Shown: positions 28,307 to 40,800, counted from the first letter of the stretch. The stretch: 64,000 bases of DNA from Sphingomonas sp. (GCF_017304635.1 NZ_JAFKMA010000001.1:620001-684000), one strand, 5' to 3'. A program made the numbers and translations. The notes: generated by a model not told the origin, from the letters alone.

Positions 28307-28969
28307 TTAGTGCCGGTCTCTTGCCGACTTGCGCGCTTCGGCCAGATCCCACAACGCGCGATGCTGGGCGAGCAATTGCTGCGCGCCGAAGCTCATCGCG
28401 CGTTCGATCGCCGGGGCGGACGCCAGTTCGGCGGCGAGCGTCGCGGTATCGATATCGCTAGGCAGTGACGATGCCGGGATCGGCGATCCGGCCCGCGTCG
28501 CGGCGGCGTCGAGCACGCCGCGCACCGCGCGCCAGTCGAGCACCAGCGCCATCGCCGCGCCGACCGCACAGCCCGTGCGATCGGACTGAGCGAGCATGTC
28601 CAACGCATGCTGCTGATGCGTGACGGCGGCTTCCGACTCGGCCTGCCCCGGCGTCGAGGGGATCGGACCGGCGGCGGCGGTCAGCCGGGCGAGCAGCGCG
28701 CGTTCCTCCGCGAAGGCGGAGGCGGCTTCCTCCAGCCATGCCTCGGCGGCGGGAGTCGGTCCGTGCGCCAGCGCATGGTCGATCACTCCCGGCTGGCGGC
28801 CGTGGAGCGCGCACAGCAGATGGACGGCATCGGCCAAGTCGCGCGTCGGCGCGCTGCGCTCACCCATCATGGCGACGAAGGGATGGCGCGCCGAACCGTC
28901 GGCGTCGGCCAGAGCGGTCAGTACGCTCCAACTGGCACTCTGGCGATCGAACTGGGTGTCCACCGGCAT
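28307..28969 (-). CDS. Hypothetical helical protein, 220 residues
   Basis: Start chosen at ATG 28969 (MPVDTQFDRQSASW) because GAGGAAAC precedes it; a longer in-frame version from 29131 would cover the M28 peptidase promoter and start. The protein is Ala-rich and helical without signal peptide: DADGSARHPFVAMMGERSAPTRDLADAVHLLCALHGRQPGVIDHA, and later ERAMSFGAQQLLAQHRALWDLAEARKSARDR. Conserved-looking His and Asp residues occur in the N-terminal third. It resembles uncharacterised sphingomonad proteins; no function is assigned. It lies 120 bp upstream of the moxR start on the same strand. Confidence 0.7.
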   Translation of the reverse strand: MPVDTQFDRQSASWSVLTALADADGSARHPFVAMMGERSAPTRDLADAVHLLCALHGRQPGVIDHALAHGPTPAAEAWLEEAASAFAEERALLARLTAAAGPIPSTPGQAESEAAVTHQQHALDMLAQSDRTGCAVGAAMALVLDWRAVRGVLDAAATRAGSPIPASSLPSDIDTATLAAELASAPAIERAMSFGAQQLLAQHRALWDLAEARKSARDRH

Positions 28970-29088
28970 GTTTCCTCGACGCGGCTGATGAGTCACGATC
29001 CGGGGGATGTAGTCGGGCAGCGTAAAGACCGGGTTTACAGCGGTCCGATTTGCGATACCCCTTTGTTTCAGAACGGGAGAGGAAGCCG

Positions 29089-30780
29089 ATGCGGGGATGG
29101 TGGGCGCTGCTGATCGCGGCGGTGGGGGCAATCATCCTGGCGATCGTCGCGACGACTCCGCCGGGGCCGGTCTCCGCGGCTGCGTCGGTCGATGCCTTCT
29201 CCGCCGAACGCGCGATGGCCGACATTCGCGCGATCAGCCAGGCGCCGCGGCCGACCGGGAGCGCCGAGAATGCCAAGGCGCGCGACTATCTGGTCGGGCG
29301 GTTGCGGTCGATGGGGCTGACGGTCGCGACCACGCAGTCGCAAATGGATGCGGAAGGTGCAGAGCGGCTGGCGGGGTGGAGCAAGTCGTCGGTCATGCCG
29401 CCGCTGACCAACATCGTTGCGGTCTTGCCCGGGCGCGAGCGCAGCCTGCCCGCCGTCCTACTGATGGCGCATCACGACAGCGTGTGGGGATCGCCGGGCG
29501 CGGCCGACGATGCCGCCGGGGTCGCCTCGGCGCTGGAGACGGTCCGCGCGATCGCGGCGCAGGGCCAGCCGCCGCGCGACCTGATGGTACTGCTGACCGA
29601 TGGCGAGGAACTGGGGCTGGAGGGGGCCAAGACCTTCTTCGCGAGCGACCCGCGGCGCGGGCATGTTGGCGTGATCGTCAACATGGAGACGCGGGGCGGC
29701 GGCGGGCGGACGCAGATGTTCGAGACCGGCGCCGACAATGGCGCGATGATGCGGCTGTTCGGCGAGCATGTCGCGCGCCCGGTCGCGACCTCGCTCAGCG
29801 TGTTCATCTACAAGAAACTGCCCAATTCGACCGACTATACCGTCGCGAAGAACCAGGGCGTACCCGGATTCAATTTCGCCTTTATCGGCCGGCCGGCGCT
29901 CTATCACTCGCCGATGGCGACGCCGGAGCGGCTCGATCAGGGCGCGGTGCAGGACATGGGGCGGCAAGTGCTCGACCTGACCCGCGCGCTGCTGACGGCG
30001 CCGGCGCTGCCGGACAAGGCGCCCGACGCGGTGTTCTTCGACGCGTTCGGTCTCGTGTTCGTAAGCTATGCCGCGCCGATCGGCTGGGTGATCCTGGCGT
30101 TCGGTATAGCGGGCTATGCAGCGGCGGTGTGGGGGCGCGGGTCGGCAAGCGACGTCCTGCGCGGGGCGGGAGCGTTGCTGGCGCTGATCGTTATCGCCGG
30201 GCTTGCGCTGTACGTCGTCAACCTGGTGTCGGGGGCTGGGGGCAAAACGAATTATTACGACCGGCTGGCGGCGATCCCGCGACTGGAAGCGCAGGCCCTG
30301 CTGGTATGTCTGGCCGTGTTCGTCGCGATGCGGCGGTGGTTGCCGTCGCGGATCGGCACGGTCGCGGGAGCGGCGGTGCCGTTGCTGGTGGTTGCCGTGT
30401 TCGCGCAGGCGACCGCGCCGACCGCCGCCTATCCGCTGGCGGTGCCGCTGATGTTCGGCGGGATCGCGGTGGCGGTCGAGCGGTTTGCCGGGCGCATGGT
30501 CGGCGTCGTCGCGATCGTCGTCGCGGCGATGCTGGGCGTCGGGTACATGCTCGGCTTCGGCTGGTTCCTGCTCGAAGCAGTGGGGCCGAAGACACCGATG
30601 ATCGCGGCACTGCCGCTTGCGATCAGCGCAGTGCTGTTATTGCCGCTGATCCCAGCGATCGACCGCCGCCGCGCAACGCTGGCAAGCGGGGTGCTGATGG
30701 CGGGCGCGGTCGTGATCGCGCTGACGGTGCTGCTCGACCCGATCGCGCCGAGTGTTGCGGTATACAGCAGCGATCATTGA
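29089..30780 (+). CDS. M28 family metallopeptidase with C-terminal membrane domain
   Basis: 563 residues. One N-terminal anchor (about 3-24) leads to an M28 Zn aminopeptidase domain: LLMAHHDSVWGSPGAADDAAGVA (His and Asp ligands), LLTDGEELGLEGA (Glu-Glu) and VNMETRGGGG. NSTDYTVAK follows in the expected place. The C-terminal half has about eight membrane segments, as in eukaryotic ER metallopeptidase-1-like proteins. It should cleave N-terminal residues from exported peptides in the periplasm. ATG 29089 is preceded by GGGAGAGGAAG. Divergent from the hypothetical gene at 28307. Confidence 0.9.
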   Translation: MRGWWALLIAAVGAIILAIVATTPPGPVSAAASVDAFSAERAMADIRAISQAPRPTGSAENAKARDYLVGRLRSMGLTVATTQSQMDAEGAERLAGWSKSSVMPPLTNIVAVLPGRERSLPAVLLMAHHDSVWGSPGAADDAAGVASALETVRAIAAQGQPPRDLMVLLTDGEELGLEGAKTFFASDPRRGHVGVIVNMETRGGGGRTQMFETGADNGAMMRLFGEHVARPVATSLSVFIYKKLPNSTDYTVAKNQGVPGFNFAFIGRPALYHSPMATPERLDQGAVQDMGRQVLDLTRALLTAPALPDKAPDAVFFDAFGLVFVSYAAPIGWVILAFGIAGYAAAVWGRGSASDVLRGAGALLALIVIAGLALYVVNLVSGAGGKTNYYDRLAAIPRLEAQALLVCLAVFVAMRRWLPSRIGTVAGAAVPLLVVAVFAQATAPTAAYPLAVPLMFGGIAVAVERFAGRMVGVVAIVVAAMLGVGYMLGFGWFLLEAVGPKTPMIAALPLAISAVLLLPLIPAIDRRRATLASGVLMAGAVVIALTVLLDPIAPSVAVYSSDH

Positions 30781-30788
30781 GGCCCGTG

Positions 30789-30878
30789 CGTCACGGGAAT
30801 AAATCCCGTGACGTGGAACGGGTCGCTGCGCGCCCGTCCGCCGGACATCGGCGAGTCAGAAATTAGCTCACGCTAATT
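30789..30878. terminator. Two hairpins between convergent M28 peptidase and rpoD genes
   Basis: CGTCACGGGA/TCCCGTGACG (30789-30798 with 30804-30813, 5-nt loop) is a perfect 10-bp stem. AATTAGC/GCTAATT (30861-30867 with 30872-30878) is a perfect 7-bp stem with a 4-nt loop. Neither has a T tract, so they may protect the 3' ends or work with Rho. Confidence 0.5.
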
Positions 30879-30891
30879 CCCGCTGCCTCCG

Positions 30892-32925
<2,034 letters not shown>

Positions 32926-32943
32926 CAAAACACCTTTTATGAG

Positions 32944-34776
32944 CTACACTACCGGCGTTTCGTCTTCCGGAAGTAGCGCGTCTCGAAACAAACGCTCCAT
33001 GTCCTGCTTGGTTTTCACCAAGCCAACATAGTCGTCAAAATCTTGATCCGACCACTCGTTCAGGCGGCTCTGCGCATCCGCAATGTCAGCCTCAAAAGCC
33101 GGCCCATCAACCAACGCGTCGATCGCCAGCGTCAATTCCCTCTCTGCAACAGCTTTATCGCTTTGCGGATTGAGGAATGAAAACGCAAGCGTGAGCGCAT
33201 CCATCTGATTCAGGACGTCAGCGAGGCCTTCGCCTTTTAAAATGGCTCTAAGTTCGTCGGTTTCAAGGGTTGGCCGCGATAGGACTGCGTCGAGCATCGC
33301 TATGCGCGTGAGACGTAGTTTAGTCGCGTTGATCGGGAGTCGTTGAACCGTCTCAGCTTTGGGCGCGATTAGATCCGGATGGAGGATCAACCCTTTGATG
33401 ACGCTAGGTATCATGGTGACTTGATCGATGCCGAACTGCGCGATGGCACGAACGCGCGGGGCAATTGGTCTGGTTGACGGCCGGCTCTTGAAAGAATGGA
33501 AGCTCTCGCTTGGCCGTTCGGGGTGAAAATAATCCCAGACACGACGATTAAAAGTGGCGAGATACTCACTTTTGAGATCTTCGTCCTTGATCTGCCGAGC
33601 GTGATCGCGAAGCCTTTTACCCAAGCTTGCGCGTTCCTCTGGCGTGTGAAGAGGGGTCGTTCCCAATTCGTGTTGCCAGACTACGTCAACTAGGGGCTTA
33701 GTGTTTTGGAGCACTCGCTCGAAGGCGTCTGCGCCCCGGGCTCGAAGCAAATCGTCCGGATCTTGTCCCTCAGGAAGAGACGCGAAACTCAGGCTTCGAC
33801 CAGGATGTAAGTCGGGAAGCGCGCGGATCGCAGCGCGGATCGCCGCTTTCTGACCTGCGGCGTCGCCATCGAAGCACAGGATAGGCACGTCCGCCAGCCG
33901 CCACATGCGTTCGAGCTGTGCCTCGGTCACTGCGGTGCCGTTCGGCGCGACCACATCGGCGAACCCGGCCTGCGTCAGCGCGATCGCGTCCATATAGCCC
34001 TCGACCACGATCAGGCGGTCGGTCTTGCGCGACGCCGGCCCAGCCTTGTCGAGATTGTAGAGCGTGCGCCCCTTGTCGAAGAGCGGCGTGTCGGGAGAGT
34101 TGAGATACTTCGGTTCGCCCGCGCCGATGATGCGTCCGCCGAAGGCGATGACGCGGCCACGCGGATCGCGGATCGGGATCATCAGCCGCCCGCGAAAGCG
34201 ATCGTACGGCTCCTTGCCCTCGACCTTGATGAGCAGTCCGGCCTCGATCAGCAGTTCGTCGCCGAAGTCCTTGAGCGCGGTGCGCAGCTTGCCCCGCGCG
34301 TCCGGCGCAAAACCGAAATTGAACGCGCGCCGGGTGGCGTCGGAGATTTGCCGGCGCGTCAGCAGGTCGCGCGCCTCGGCACCGTCCAACCCGCCGAGCT
34401 GTACTTCGAACCAGTCCGCCGCCGCCTGCATCGCCTCGTGCAGCCCCTTGGCGCGCTCCGCCCGCACGACCGCCTGGCGATCCTGCGCCGGCATCTCCAT
34501 GCCCGCAGATTGCGCAAGTTCCTTGACCGCATCGATGAACGGCAAGCCCCGCTGCTCAGTCATCCAACGGATCGCATCACCGTGCGCCGAACAGCCGAAG
34601 CAGTGGTAGAAGCCTTTGTCGTCGTTGACGTAGAAGCTCGGCGTCTTCTCGTTGTGAAAGGGGCAGCACCCCTTGAACTCGCGCCCCGCCTTGGTGAGCT
34701 TGACCGACTTGCCGACCAGCGCCGACAACAGCGTCCGCGCGCGGAGTTCGTCTAAAAAGGCTGGGGAGAGACTCAC
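32944..34776 (-). CDS. dnaG: DNA primase DnaG, with a GC-shifted C-terminal half
   Basis: 610 residues. CHC2 zinc finger (CCPFHNEKTPSF...YHCFGCSAHGD), Toprim catalytic core (LIVVEGYMDAIAL, PILCFDGDAAGQKAA) and a C-terminal DnaB-interaction region. It makes RNA primers at the replication fork. I prefer the GTG at 34776 (VSLSPAFLDELRART), the usual alphaproteobacterial N-terminus; an ATG at 34803 adds 9 residues and lacks a ribosome-binding site. GC drops from above 70 percent in sampled N-terminal lines to about 50 percent in the last ~750 bp (32944-33700), yet the frame and motifs are intact. Confidence 0.96.
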   Translation of the reverse strand: MSLSPAFLDELRARTLLSALVGKSVKLTKAGREFKGCCPFHNEKTPSFYVNDDKGFYHCFGCSAHGDAIRWMTEQRGLPFIDAVKELAQSAGMEMPAQDRQAVVRAERAKGLHEAMQAAADWFEVQLGGLDGAEARDLLTRRQISDATRRAFNFGFAPDARGKLRTALKDFGDELLIEAGLLIKVEGKEPYDRFRGRLMIPIRDPRGRVIAFGGRIIGAGEPKYLNSPDTPLFDKGRTLYNLDKAGPASRKTDRLIVVEGYMDAIALTQAGFADVVAPNGTAVTEAQLERMWRLADVPILCFDGDAAGQKAAIRAAIRALPDLHPGRSLSFASLPEGQDPDDLLRARGADAFERVLQNTKPLVDVVWQHELGTTPLHTPEERASLGKRLRDHARQIKDEDLKSEYLATFNRRVWDYFHPERPSESFHSFKSRPSTRPIAPRVRAIAQFGIDQVTMIPSVIKGLILHPDLIAPKAETVQRLPINATKLRLTRIAMLDAVLSRPTLETDELRAILKGEGLADVLNQMDALTLAFSFLNPQSDKAVAERELTLAIDALVDGPAFEADIADAQSRLNEWSDQDFDDYVGLVKTKQDMERLFRDALLPEDETPVV

Positions 34777-34829
34777 GCGTGTAGAGTAACACACATGCAC
34801 CATGGCATGCGCATTGGCAATCGAGTTGG

Positions 34830-35282
34830 CTAGCTCAACGCCGCCTTCACCAGACCGCTCGCCTTGCTCATGTCGAGGCTGCTCGCGTGACGGGCCTTCA
34901 ACTCGGCCATCACGCGGCCCATGTTCTTCATACCGCTCGCGCCGAGGTCGGCCTTGATCGATTCGATCGCGGCTTTCGTCTCGTCCTCGCTCATCTGAGC
35001 CGGCAAAAATCTTTCGATCACCGCGACTTCGGCGGCTTCGGCGTCGGCGAGTTCCTGGCGGCCGCCCTTCACGTACATCTCGATCGATTCGCGGCGCTGC
35101 TTGACCATCTTCTGCAGCACTTCGACCACCAGCGCGTCGTCGTCTGTTGTGGTCGTCTTCGTCCGCTCCTCGATGTCGCGATTCTTGATCGCCGACTGGA
35201 TCAGGCTGATCGCGTTGCGGGATTCCTTGTCGCCGGCCTTCATGGCGGCGATCTGGGCGGCTTTGATGTCGTCACGGATCAT
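34830..35282 (-). CDS. GatB/YqeY domain protein
   Basis: 150 residues, a free-standing YqeY domain, homologous to the tRNA-binding tail of GatB: MIRDDIKAAQIAAMKAGDKESRNAISLIQSAIKNRDIEER, then VLQKMVKQRRESIEMY and LPAQMSEDETKAAIESIKADLG with GRVMAELKARH near the end. Thought to interact with tRNA, though its role in bacteria is unsettled. It lies 53 bp upstream of dnaG and is divergent from carA, the order seen in many alphaproteobacteria. The shared intergenic region (109 bp) holds a TTGACG-like -35 at 35313 on the plus strand, possibly for carA. Confidence 0.92.
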   Translation of the reverse strand: MIRDDIKAAQIAAMKAGDKESRNAISLIQSAIKNRDIEERTKTTTTDDDALVVEVLQKMVKQRRESIEMYVKGGRQELADAEAAEVAVIERFLPAQMSEDETKAAIESIKADLGASGMKNMGRVMAELKARHASSLDMSKASGLVKAALS

Positions 35283-35391
35283 GATGGAGGGTCACATAGC
35301 GACTGACTCCGGTTGACGCGAGGGGGGAGGGGGTCTACCCGCCGCGACTTAGCGACATCGCTGCCCAAACCAACGGAGTGCCCGCCGCATC

Positions 35392-36555
35392 ATGGCCGAC
35401 GCCACGACTTTTCGCGCGCCTGACGGAGCTACAGGTGTCCTCGTTCTGTCGAGCGGCGAGGTCGTCTGGGGCCGCGGTTTCGGGGCGGAGGGACAGGCGG
35501 TCGGCGAGGTCTGCTTTCACACCGCGATGACCGGCTATCAGGAGATCATGACCGACCCGAGCTTCGCCGGGCAGATCATCACCTTCACCTTTCCCCATAT
35601 CGGCAATGTCGGCGCGAATGCCGACGATATCGAGGCCGACCTGCCCCACGCGCTCGGCATGATCGTGCGCGAGGACGTGACCGCCCCGTCCAACTTCCGT
35701 TCGGTTGAGCGGCTCGAGGAATGGATGAAGCGGCACACGCGCATCGGCCTGTCGGGGATCGACACTCGCGCGCTGACGCGGCGGATCCGCAGCGGCGGCG
35801 CCCCCAACGGCGTGATCGCACATGCCGCGGACGGCAAGTTCGATGTGCCGCTGTTGCTCGACATGGCGCGGGCGTGGCCGGGGCTGGAGGGCATGGACCT
35901 GGCAATCGCAGTCACCGCCGAGGCCGATTACGGTTGGGAAGGCGGCGTCTGGCGGCTGGGTTTCGGCTATGACGGCGCCGGCGCGGAGGCCGATCGCCCC
36001 CATGTCGTCGCGATCGATTATGGCGCCAAGCGCAACATCTACCGCAATCTGGTCGAGGCCGGGGCCAAGGTCAGCGTCGTCCCCGCGACTGCGACGTTCG
36101 ATCAGGTAATGGCGCTCCAACCCGATGGCATCTTCCTGTCGAACGGCCCGGGCGATCCCGCGGCGACCGGCGAATATGCCGTGCCGGTGATCCGCCAGCT
36201 GCTGGAGACGGGCAAGCCGCTGTTCGGCATCTGCCTGGGGCACCAACTGCTCGGGCTGGCGGTCGGTGCTAAGACGACCAAGATGTTTCAGGGCCATCGC
36301 GGCGCTAACCATCCGGTTAAGCGCCTGAGCGACGGTGCGGTCGAGATCACCAGCATGAACCACGGCTTCGCGGTCGAACGGGACTCGCTGCCCGCCAACG
36401 CGCGCGAGACGCACGTGTCGCTATTCGATGGGAGCAATGCGGGGTTGGAGCTGACGGATCGGCCGGCGTTCAGCGTGCAATACCACCCCGAGGCGAGCCC
36501 GGGCCCGCAGGACAGCTTCTATCTGTTCGAGCGGTTTGTGGGGTCGCTGGGATGA
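35392..36555 (+). CDS. carA: Carbamoyl-phosphate synthase small subunit (glutaminase)
   Basis: 387 residues. The N-terminal interaction domain shows CFHTAMTGYQEIMTDPSFAGQIITFTFPHIGNVG. The C-terminal class I glutaminase has the nucleophile Cys281 in LFGICLGHQLLGLA and the dyad in QYHPEASPGP. It releases ammonia from glutamine for CarB, feeding arginine and pyrimidine synthesis. The stop codon is overlapped by the ATG of a small low-GC gene (ATGA, 36552), which separates carA from carB. The ribosome-binding site is weak; the start is chosen by N-terminal conservation. Confidence 0.97.
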   Translation: MADATTFRAPDGATGVLVLSSGEVVWGRGFGAEGQAVGEVCFHTAMTGYQEIMTDPSFAGQIITFTFPHIGNVGANADDIEADLPHALGMIVREDVTAPSNFRSVERLEEWMKRHTRIGLSGIDTRALTRRIRSGGAPNGVIAHAADGKFDVPLLLDMARAWPGLEGMDLAIAVTAEADYGWEGGVWRLGFGYDGAGAEADRPHVVAIDYGAKRNIYRNLVEAGAKVSVVPATATFDQVMALQPDGIFLSNGPGDPAATGEYAVPVIRQLLETGKPLFGICLGHQLLGLAVGAKTTKMFQGHRGANHPVKRLSDGAVEITSMNHGFAVERDSLPANARETHVSLFDGSNAGLELTDRPAFSVQYHPEASPGPQDSFYLFERFVGSLG

Positions 36556-36911
36556 CACTCATTTATCAGCAGTTCGCAGACAAATTGCTTCTAGGAATTC
36601 TGCGAAACGAGGACAACGGAATACGAAATGGCTCAGATCTGGAGTTGGTCTGCAAGGCGAACAATCTGCCATTTGACGATAGTTGGCTGACCAAATTCAT
36701 AAATGAGAGCAATAATCATCTGGGGTCAGGTGCAGGGTGGGATCGGACGTACTCCTTTGAGCTTAACGCTCAAGGCCGGGCAAGGGCTGAACTGATCCGG
36801 CAGGATATCGAAAGTAGAACTCTCCGAGGACGATTCAAGTCGATCAGTCGCAGTGACTGGATTGCACTTGGAGCGTTTGTCGTTTCTCTCTTTGCACTGT
36901 TCAAAAAGTAA
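36552..36911 (+). CDS. Foreign-looking 119-residue gene inserted between carA and carB
   Basis: No family recognised. The N-terminal part ([37 protein letters not shown]) and middle ([37 protein letters not shown]) look like a small winged-helix or effector-type domain; the tail [18 protein letters not shown] is one hydrophobic membrane segment ending in lysines. GC is about 37-52 percent in sampled 60-bp lines against about 65-70 percent around it. It overlaps carA by 4 nt (ATGA) and carB by 1 nt (TAATG), so translation of carB would be coupled to it. Tail-anchored membrane protein by prediction. Origin by horizontal transfer is inferred. Confidence 0.8.
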   Translation: MTLIYQQFADKLLLGILRNEDNGIRNGSDLELVCKANNLPFDDSWLTKFINESNNHLGSGAGWDRTYSFELNAQGRARAELIRQDIESRTLRGRFKSISRSDWIALGAFVVSLFALFKK

Positions 36912-39900
36912 TGCCCAAACGCACCGACATCTCCTCGATCCTCGTCATCGGCGCGGGGCCCATCGTCATCGGTCAGGCGTGCGAGTTCGATTATTCGGGC
37001 ACGCAGGCGATCAAGGCGCTCAAGGAAGAGGGCTATCGCATCGTCCTGGTCAATTCGAACCCGGCGACGATCATGACCGATCCCGACCTGGCCGACGCGA
37101 CCTATGTCGAGCCGATCACGCCGGCGGTGGTCGCCAAGATCATCGAGAAGGAGCGGCCCGACGCGGTCCTGCCGACGATGGGTGGGCAGACCGCGCTCAA
37201 CACCGCGCTGGCGCTGTTCAACGACGGCACGCTGGCAAAGTTCGGCGTCCAGATGATCGGCGCCGACGCCGCGGCGATCGACAAGGCCGAGGACCGGCTG
37301 AAGTTCAAGGACGCGATGACGAAGATCGGGCTCGAAAGCGCTCGCTCGACGATCGCACATACCGAGGCGGAGGCGCTGGCCGGGCTGGAGAAGGTCGGGT
37401 TGCCCGCGATCATCCGGCCGAGCTTCACGCTCGGTGGGACCGGCGGCGGCGTCGCCTATAATCGCGACGAGTTTATCGAGATCGTCCGCAAGGGGCTCGA
37501 CGCCAGCCCGACCACCGAAGTGCTGATCGAGGAATCGCTGCTCGGCTGGAAGGAATATGAGATGGAGGTGGTCCGCGACCGCGCGGACAATGCCATCATC
37601 ATCTGCTCGATCGAGAATATCGACCCGATGGGCGTCCATACGGGCGATTCGATCACCGTCGCGCCGGCGCTGACGCTGACCGACAAGGAATACCAGATCA
37701 TGCGCAACGCATCGATCGCGGTATTGCGCGAAATCGGCGTCGAAACGGGCGGTTCCAACGTCCAGTTCGCGGTCAATCCGAAGGATGGCCGCCTGATCGT
37801 CATCGAGATGAACCCGCGCGTCAGCCGGTCGTCGGCGCTGGCGTCGAAGGCGACCGGCTTCCCGATCGCCAAAGTCGCGGCGAAGCTGGCGGTCGGCTAT
37901 ACGCTCGACGAGATCGAGAACGACATCACCGGGGCGACCCCGGCAAGCTTCGAGCCGACGATCGATTATGTCGTGACCAAGATTCCGCGCTTCGCATTCG
38001 AGAAGTTCAAAGGCGCGCAGGCCGTGCTGGGCACCGCGATGAAGTCGGTCGGCGAAGTGATGGCGATCGGCCGCAACATCCACGAATCGATGCAGAAGGC
38101 ACTGCGCGGGCTGGAGACGGGCCTGTCCGGCTTCAACATCGTCGATCGCCTGGTCGGCGCGCCGCGCGACGAGATCGAGGCGGCACTCGCCTCGCCGACG
38201 CCCGACCGGCTGCTGGTCGCGGCGCAGGCATTGCGCGAGGGCTTCACCGTCGCCGAAGTGCACGCGATCGCCAAATACGACCCTTGGTTCCTGGAGCGGA
38301 TCGCCGAGATCATCGCGGCGGAGAACGAGGTGCTGGCGAACGGCCTGCCGCAGGATGCGGCGGGCATGCGGCGGCTGAAATCGATGGGGTTCAGCGACAA
38401 GCGGCTCGCGTATCTGGCGGTGACGTCGGTCGGCCTGCGCGATCGCTTCCCGGCGCGATCGGGGCTGATCCACGAAGCGGTCAAGGCGATGGCCGGCGGC
38501 GTCAACGAGGAGGAAGTGCGCGCGTTGCGCCACAAGCTCGGCGTGCGGCCGGTGTTCAAGCGGATCGACACCTGCGCGGCGGAGTTCGATGCCCGGACGC
38601 CGTACATGTATTCGACCTATGAAGCGCCGAGTTTCGGTGAGCCGGAGAACGAGGCGGGGCCGAGCGATCGCCGCAAGATCGTCATCCTCGGCGGCGGGCC
38701 GAACCGGATCGGGCAGGGGATCGAGTTCGACTATTGCTGCTGCCACGCCTGTTTCGCGCTGGCCGATGCCGGGTTCGAGACGATCATGGTCAATTGCAAC
38801 CCGGAGACGGTGTCGACCGACTACGACACGTCCGACCGGCTCTATTTCGAGCCGCTGACGGCCGAAGACGTGCTCGAGATCCTGCATGTCGAGCAATCGC
38901 GGGGCGAGCTGGTCGGCGTGATCGTCCAGTTCGGCGGGCAGACGCCGCTCAACCTCGCCCACGCCCTGGAGAAGGCGGGCATCCCGATCCTGGGCACCAG
39001 TCCCGATGCGATCGACCTGGCGGAGGATCGCGAGCGGTTCGCCGCCCTGGTCAACCGGCTCGGTTTGCTCCAGCCCGCCAACGGCATCGCGCGCAGCCGC
39101 GACGAGGCGGTCGCGGTGGCGGAGCGGATCGGCTATCCCGTACTGATGCGGCCGAGCTACGTGCTCGGCGGGCGGGCGATGGAGATCGTCGACGGCACGC
39201 AGCAGCTCGACGACTATATCCAGACAGCGGTGCAAGTGTCTGGCGATTCACCGGTTTTGATCGACCAGTATCTGCGCGACGCGATCGAGGTCGACGTCGA
39301 TGCGATCTGCGACGGGACCGACGTGGTAGTCGCCGGCGTGCTCCAGCATATCGAGGAAGCCGGCGTCCATTCGGGCGACAGCGCTTGCTCGATTCCGCCT
39401 TATTCGCTGCCGGCCGAGGTGGTCGCCGAGATCGAGCGCCAGGCCGAGGCACTGGCGCGTGCGCTCAACGTCGTCGGGCTGATGAACATCCAGTTCGCGG
39501 TCAAGGACGGGCTGGTCTATCTGATCGAGGTCAACCCACGCGCCAGCCGCACGGTGCCGTTCGTCGCCAAGGCGATCGGATCGCCGATCGCGAAGATCGC
39601 CGCGCGCGTAATGGCGGGGGAGAAACTCGCCAACCTGCCCGCGATTGATCGCGACATCGGCTATTATGCGGTCAAGGAAGCGGTGTTCCCGTTCAGCCGC
39701 TTCCCCGGCATCGATCCGGTCTTGTCACCCGAGATGAAATCGACCGGCGAAGTCATGGGCATCGATCAGGATTTCACCGCGGCGTTCGGCAAGGCCGAGC
39801 TCGGCGCGGGCACCGTGCTGCCCGAAGGCGGCACCGTGTTCGTGAGCGTGAAGGACGGCGACAAGCCGGTGATCCTGCCGGCCGCGCGAATGCTCGGCGA

Positions 39901-40234
39901 CTTCGGCTTCACCGTCGTCGCGACCGGCGGCACCGCCGACTTCCTCGAAGCGAACGGCGTCACGGTGGAACGCGTCAACAAGGTCGCGCAGGGGCGTCCG
40001 CACATCGTCGACCGGATCATCGACGGCGGCATCGACATGATCTTCAACACCACCGAAGGGTGGCAGTCGCTGAAGGATTCGCAGCCGATCCGTGCCTCGG
40101 CTCTCGCGCAGAAGGTACCGTACTTCACCACGGCCCCGGCCAGCGTCGAGGCCGCCCGCGCGATCGTCGGCCTCGCGACGCGCTCTCTTGAAGTCCGTCC
40201 GCTGCAGTCTTATCATTCGCACTCGCACAATTGA
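36911..40234 (+). CDS. carB: Carbamoyl-phosphate synthase large subunit
   Basis: 1107 residues, normal length. Two ATP-grasp halves: the first from [33 protein letters not shown] with [17 protein letters not shown], the second from [29 protein letters not shown] with [13 protein letters not shown]. The C-terminal allosteric MGS-type domain contains [19 protein letters not shown]. Uses bicarbonate, ATP and ammonia from CarA. Start ATG 36911 overlaps the TAA of the inserted small gene by one base. All motifs look intact, so the insertion did not break it. Confidence 0.98.
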   Translation: MPKRTDISSILVIGAGPIVIGQACEFDYSGTQAIKALKEEGYRIVLVNSNPATIMTDPDLADATYVEPITPAVVAKIIEKERPDAVLPTMGGQTALNTALALFNDGTLAKFGVQMIGADAAAIDKAEDRLKFKDAMTKIGLESARSTIAHTEAEALAGLEKVGLPAIIRPSFTLGGTGGGVAYNRDEFIEIVRKGLDASPTTEVLIEESLLGWKEYEMEVVRDRADNAIIICSIENIDPMGVHTGDSITVAPALTLTDKEYQIMRNASIAVLREIGVETGGSNVQFAVNPKDGRLIVIEMNPRVSRSSALASKATGFPIAKVAAKLAVGYTLDEIENDITGATPASFEPTIDYVVTKIPRFAFEKFKGAQAVLGTAMKSVGEVMAIGRNIHESMQKALRGLETGLSGFNIVDRLVGAPRDEIEAALASPTPDRLLVAAQALREGFTVAEVHAIAKYDPWFLERIAEIIAAENEVLANGLPQDAAGMRRLKSMGFSDKRLAYLAVTSVGLRDRFPARSGLIHEAVKAMAGGVNEEEVRALRHKLGVRPVFKRIDTCAAEFDARTPYMYSTYEAPSFGEPENEAGPSDRRKIVILGGGPNRIGQGIEFDYCCCHACFALADAGFETIMVNCNPETVSTDYDTSDRLYFEPLTAEDVLEILHVEQSRGELVGVIVQFGGQTPLNLAHALEKAGIPILGTSPDAIDLAEDRERFAALVNRLGLLQPANGIARSRDEAVAVAERIGYPVLMRPSYVLGGRAMEIVDGTQQLDDYIQTAVQVSGDSPVLIDQYLRDAIEVDVDAICDGTDVVVAGVLQHIEEAGVHSGDSACSIPPYSLPAEVVAEIERQAEALARALNVVGLMNIQFAVKDGLVYLIEVNPRASRTVPFVAKAIGSPIAKIAARVMAGEKLANLPAIDRDIGYYAVKEAVFPFSRFPGIDPVLSPEMKSTGEVMGIDQDFTAAFGKAELGAGTVLPEGGTVFVSVKDGDKPVILPAARMLGDFGFTVVATGGTADFLEANGVTVERVNKVAQGRPHIVDRIIDGGIDMIFNTTEGWQSLKDSQPIRASALAQKVPYFTTAPASVEAARAIVGLATRSLEVRPLQSYHSHSHN

Positions 40235-40315
40235 TCCCCACATAGAGCAAGGAAGGTGCGGGCGGCCCGATCTAAGGCCGCTTGGGACAGGGATTTTGAC
40301 GAAGGATCAGGGGTT

Positions 40316-40792
40316 ATGGCGACCGTCGAGAAGATGCCGATGCTGCAAGTGGGCTATGAAAAGCTCACCGCGGATCTGCGTCGTCTGAAAGAGGAGCGGC
40401 CGCAGATCGTCGAGGCGATCGAGGAAGCGCGCGCGCACGGCGATCTGTCGGAAAACGCCGAATATCATGCGGCCAAGGAGCGCCAGGGTCAGATCGAGGC
40501 GTCGATCGCCGACATCGAGGACAAGTTGAGCCGCGCACAGATCATCGTGCCGAGCGAATTGTCGGGCGACAAGGTCGTGTTCGGCGCGACCGTGACGCTT
40601 ATGGACGAGGACGACAAGGCGATCACCTATCAGATCGTCGGCCAGACCGAGGCGGACGCGAAGACCGGCCGCATCAGCTACAATTCGCCGCTCGGCCGCG
40701 CGCTGATCGGGCGGAGCGTCGGTGACGAGGTCGAAGTGACCGTGCCCGCCGGCGACCGCTGGTACGAGGTCAGCAGGATCGAGTTCGTCTGA
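40316..40792 (+). CDS. greA: Transcription elongation factor GreA
   Basis: 158 residues. N-terminal coiled coil ([52 protein letters not shown]) inserts into the RNA polymerase secondary channel to stimulate transcript cleavage; the acidic tip is in [11 protein letters not shown]. The C-terminal FKBP-like domain ends [14 protein letters not shown] 40316 follows CAGGGGTT. An in-frame ATG 60 bp upstream adds a non-conserved tail. Follows carB by 81 bp and precedes the rhomboid gene by 8 bp; transcription may continue from carB. Confidence 0.96.
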   Translation: MATVEKMPMLQVGYEKLTADLRRLKEERPQIVEAIEEARAHGDLSENAEYHAAKERQGQIEASIADIEDKLSRAQIIVPSELSGDKVVFGATVTLMDEDDKAITYQIVGQTEADAKTGRISYNSPLGRALIGRSVGDEVEVTVPAGDRWYEVSRIEFV

Positions 40793-40800
40793 GCCGCGCA

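Noticed and set aside
40258..40282. GCGGCC/GGCCGC hairpin between carB and greA
   Set aside because: The stem is short and no T tract follows, so it is not a convincing terminator.
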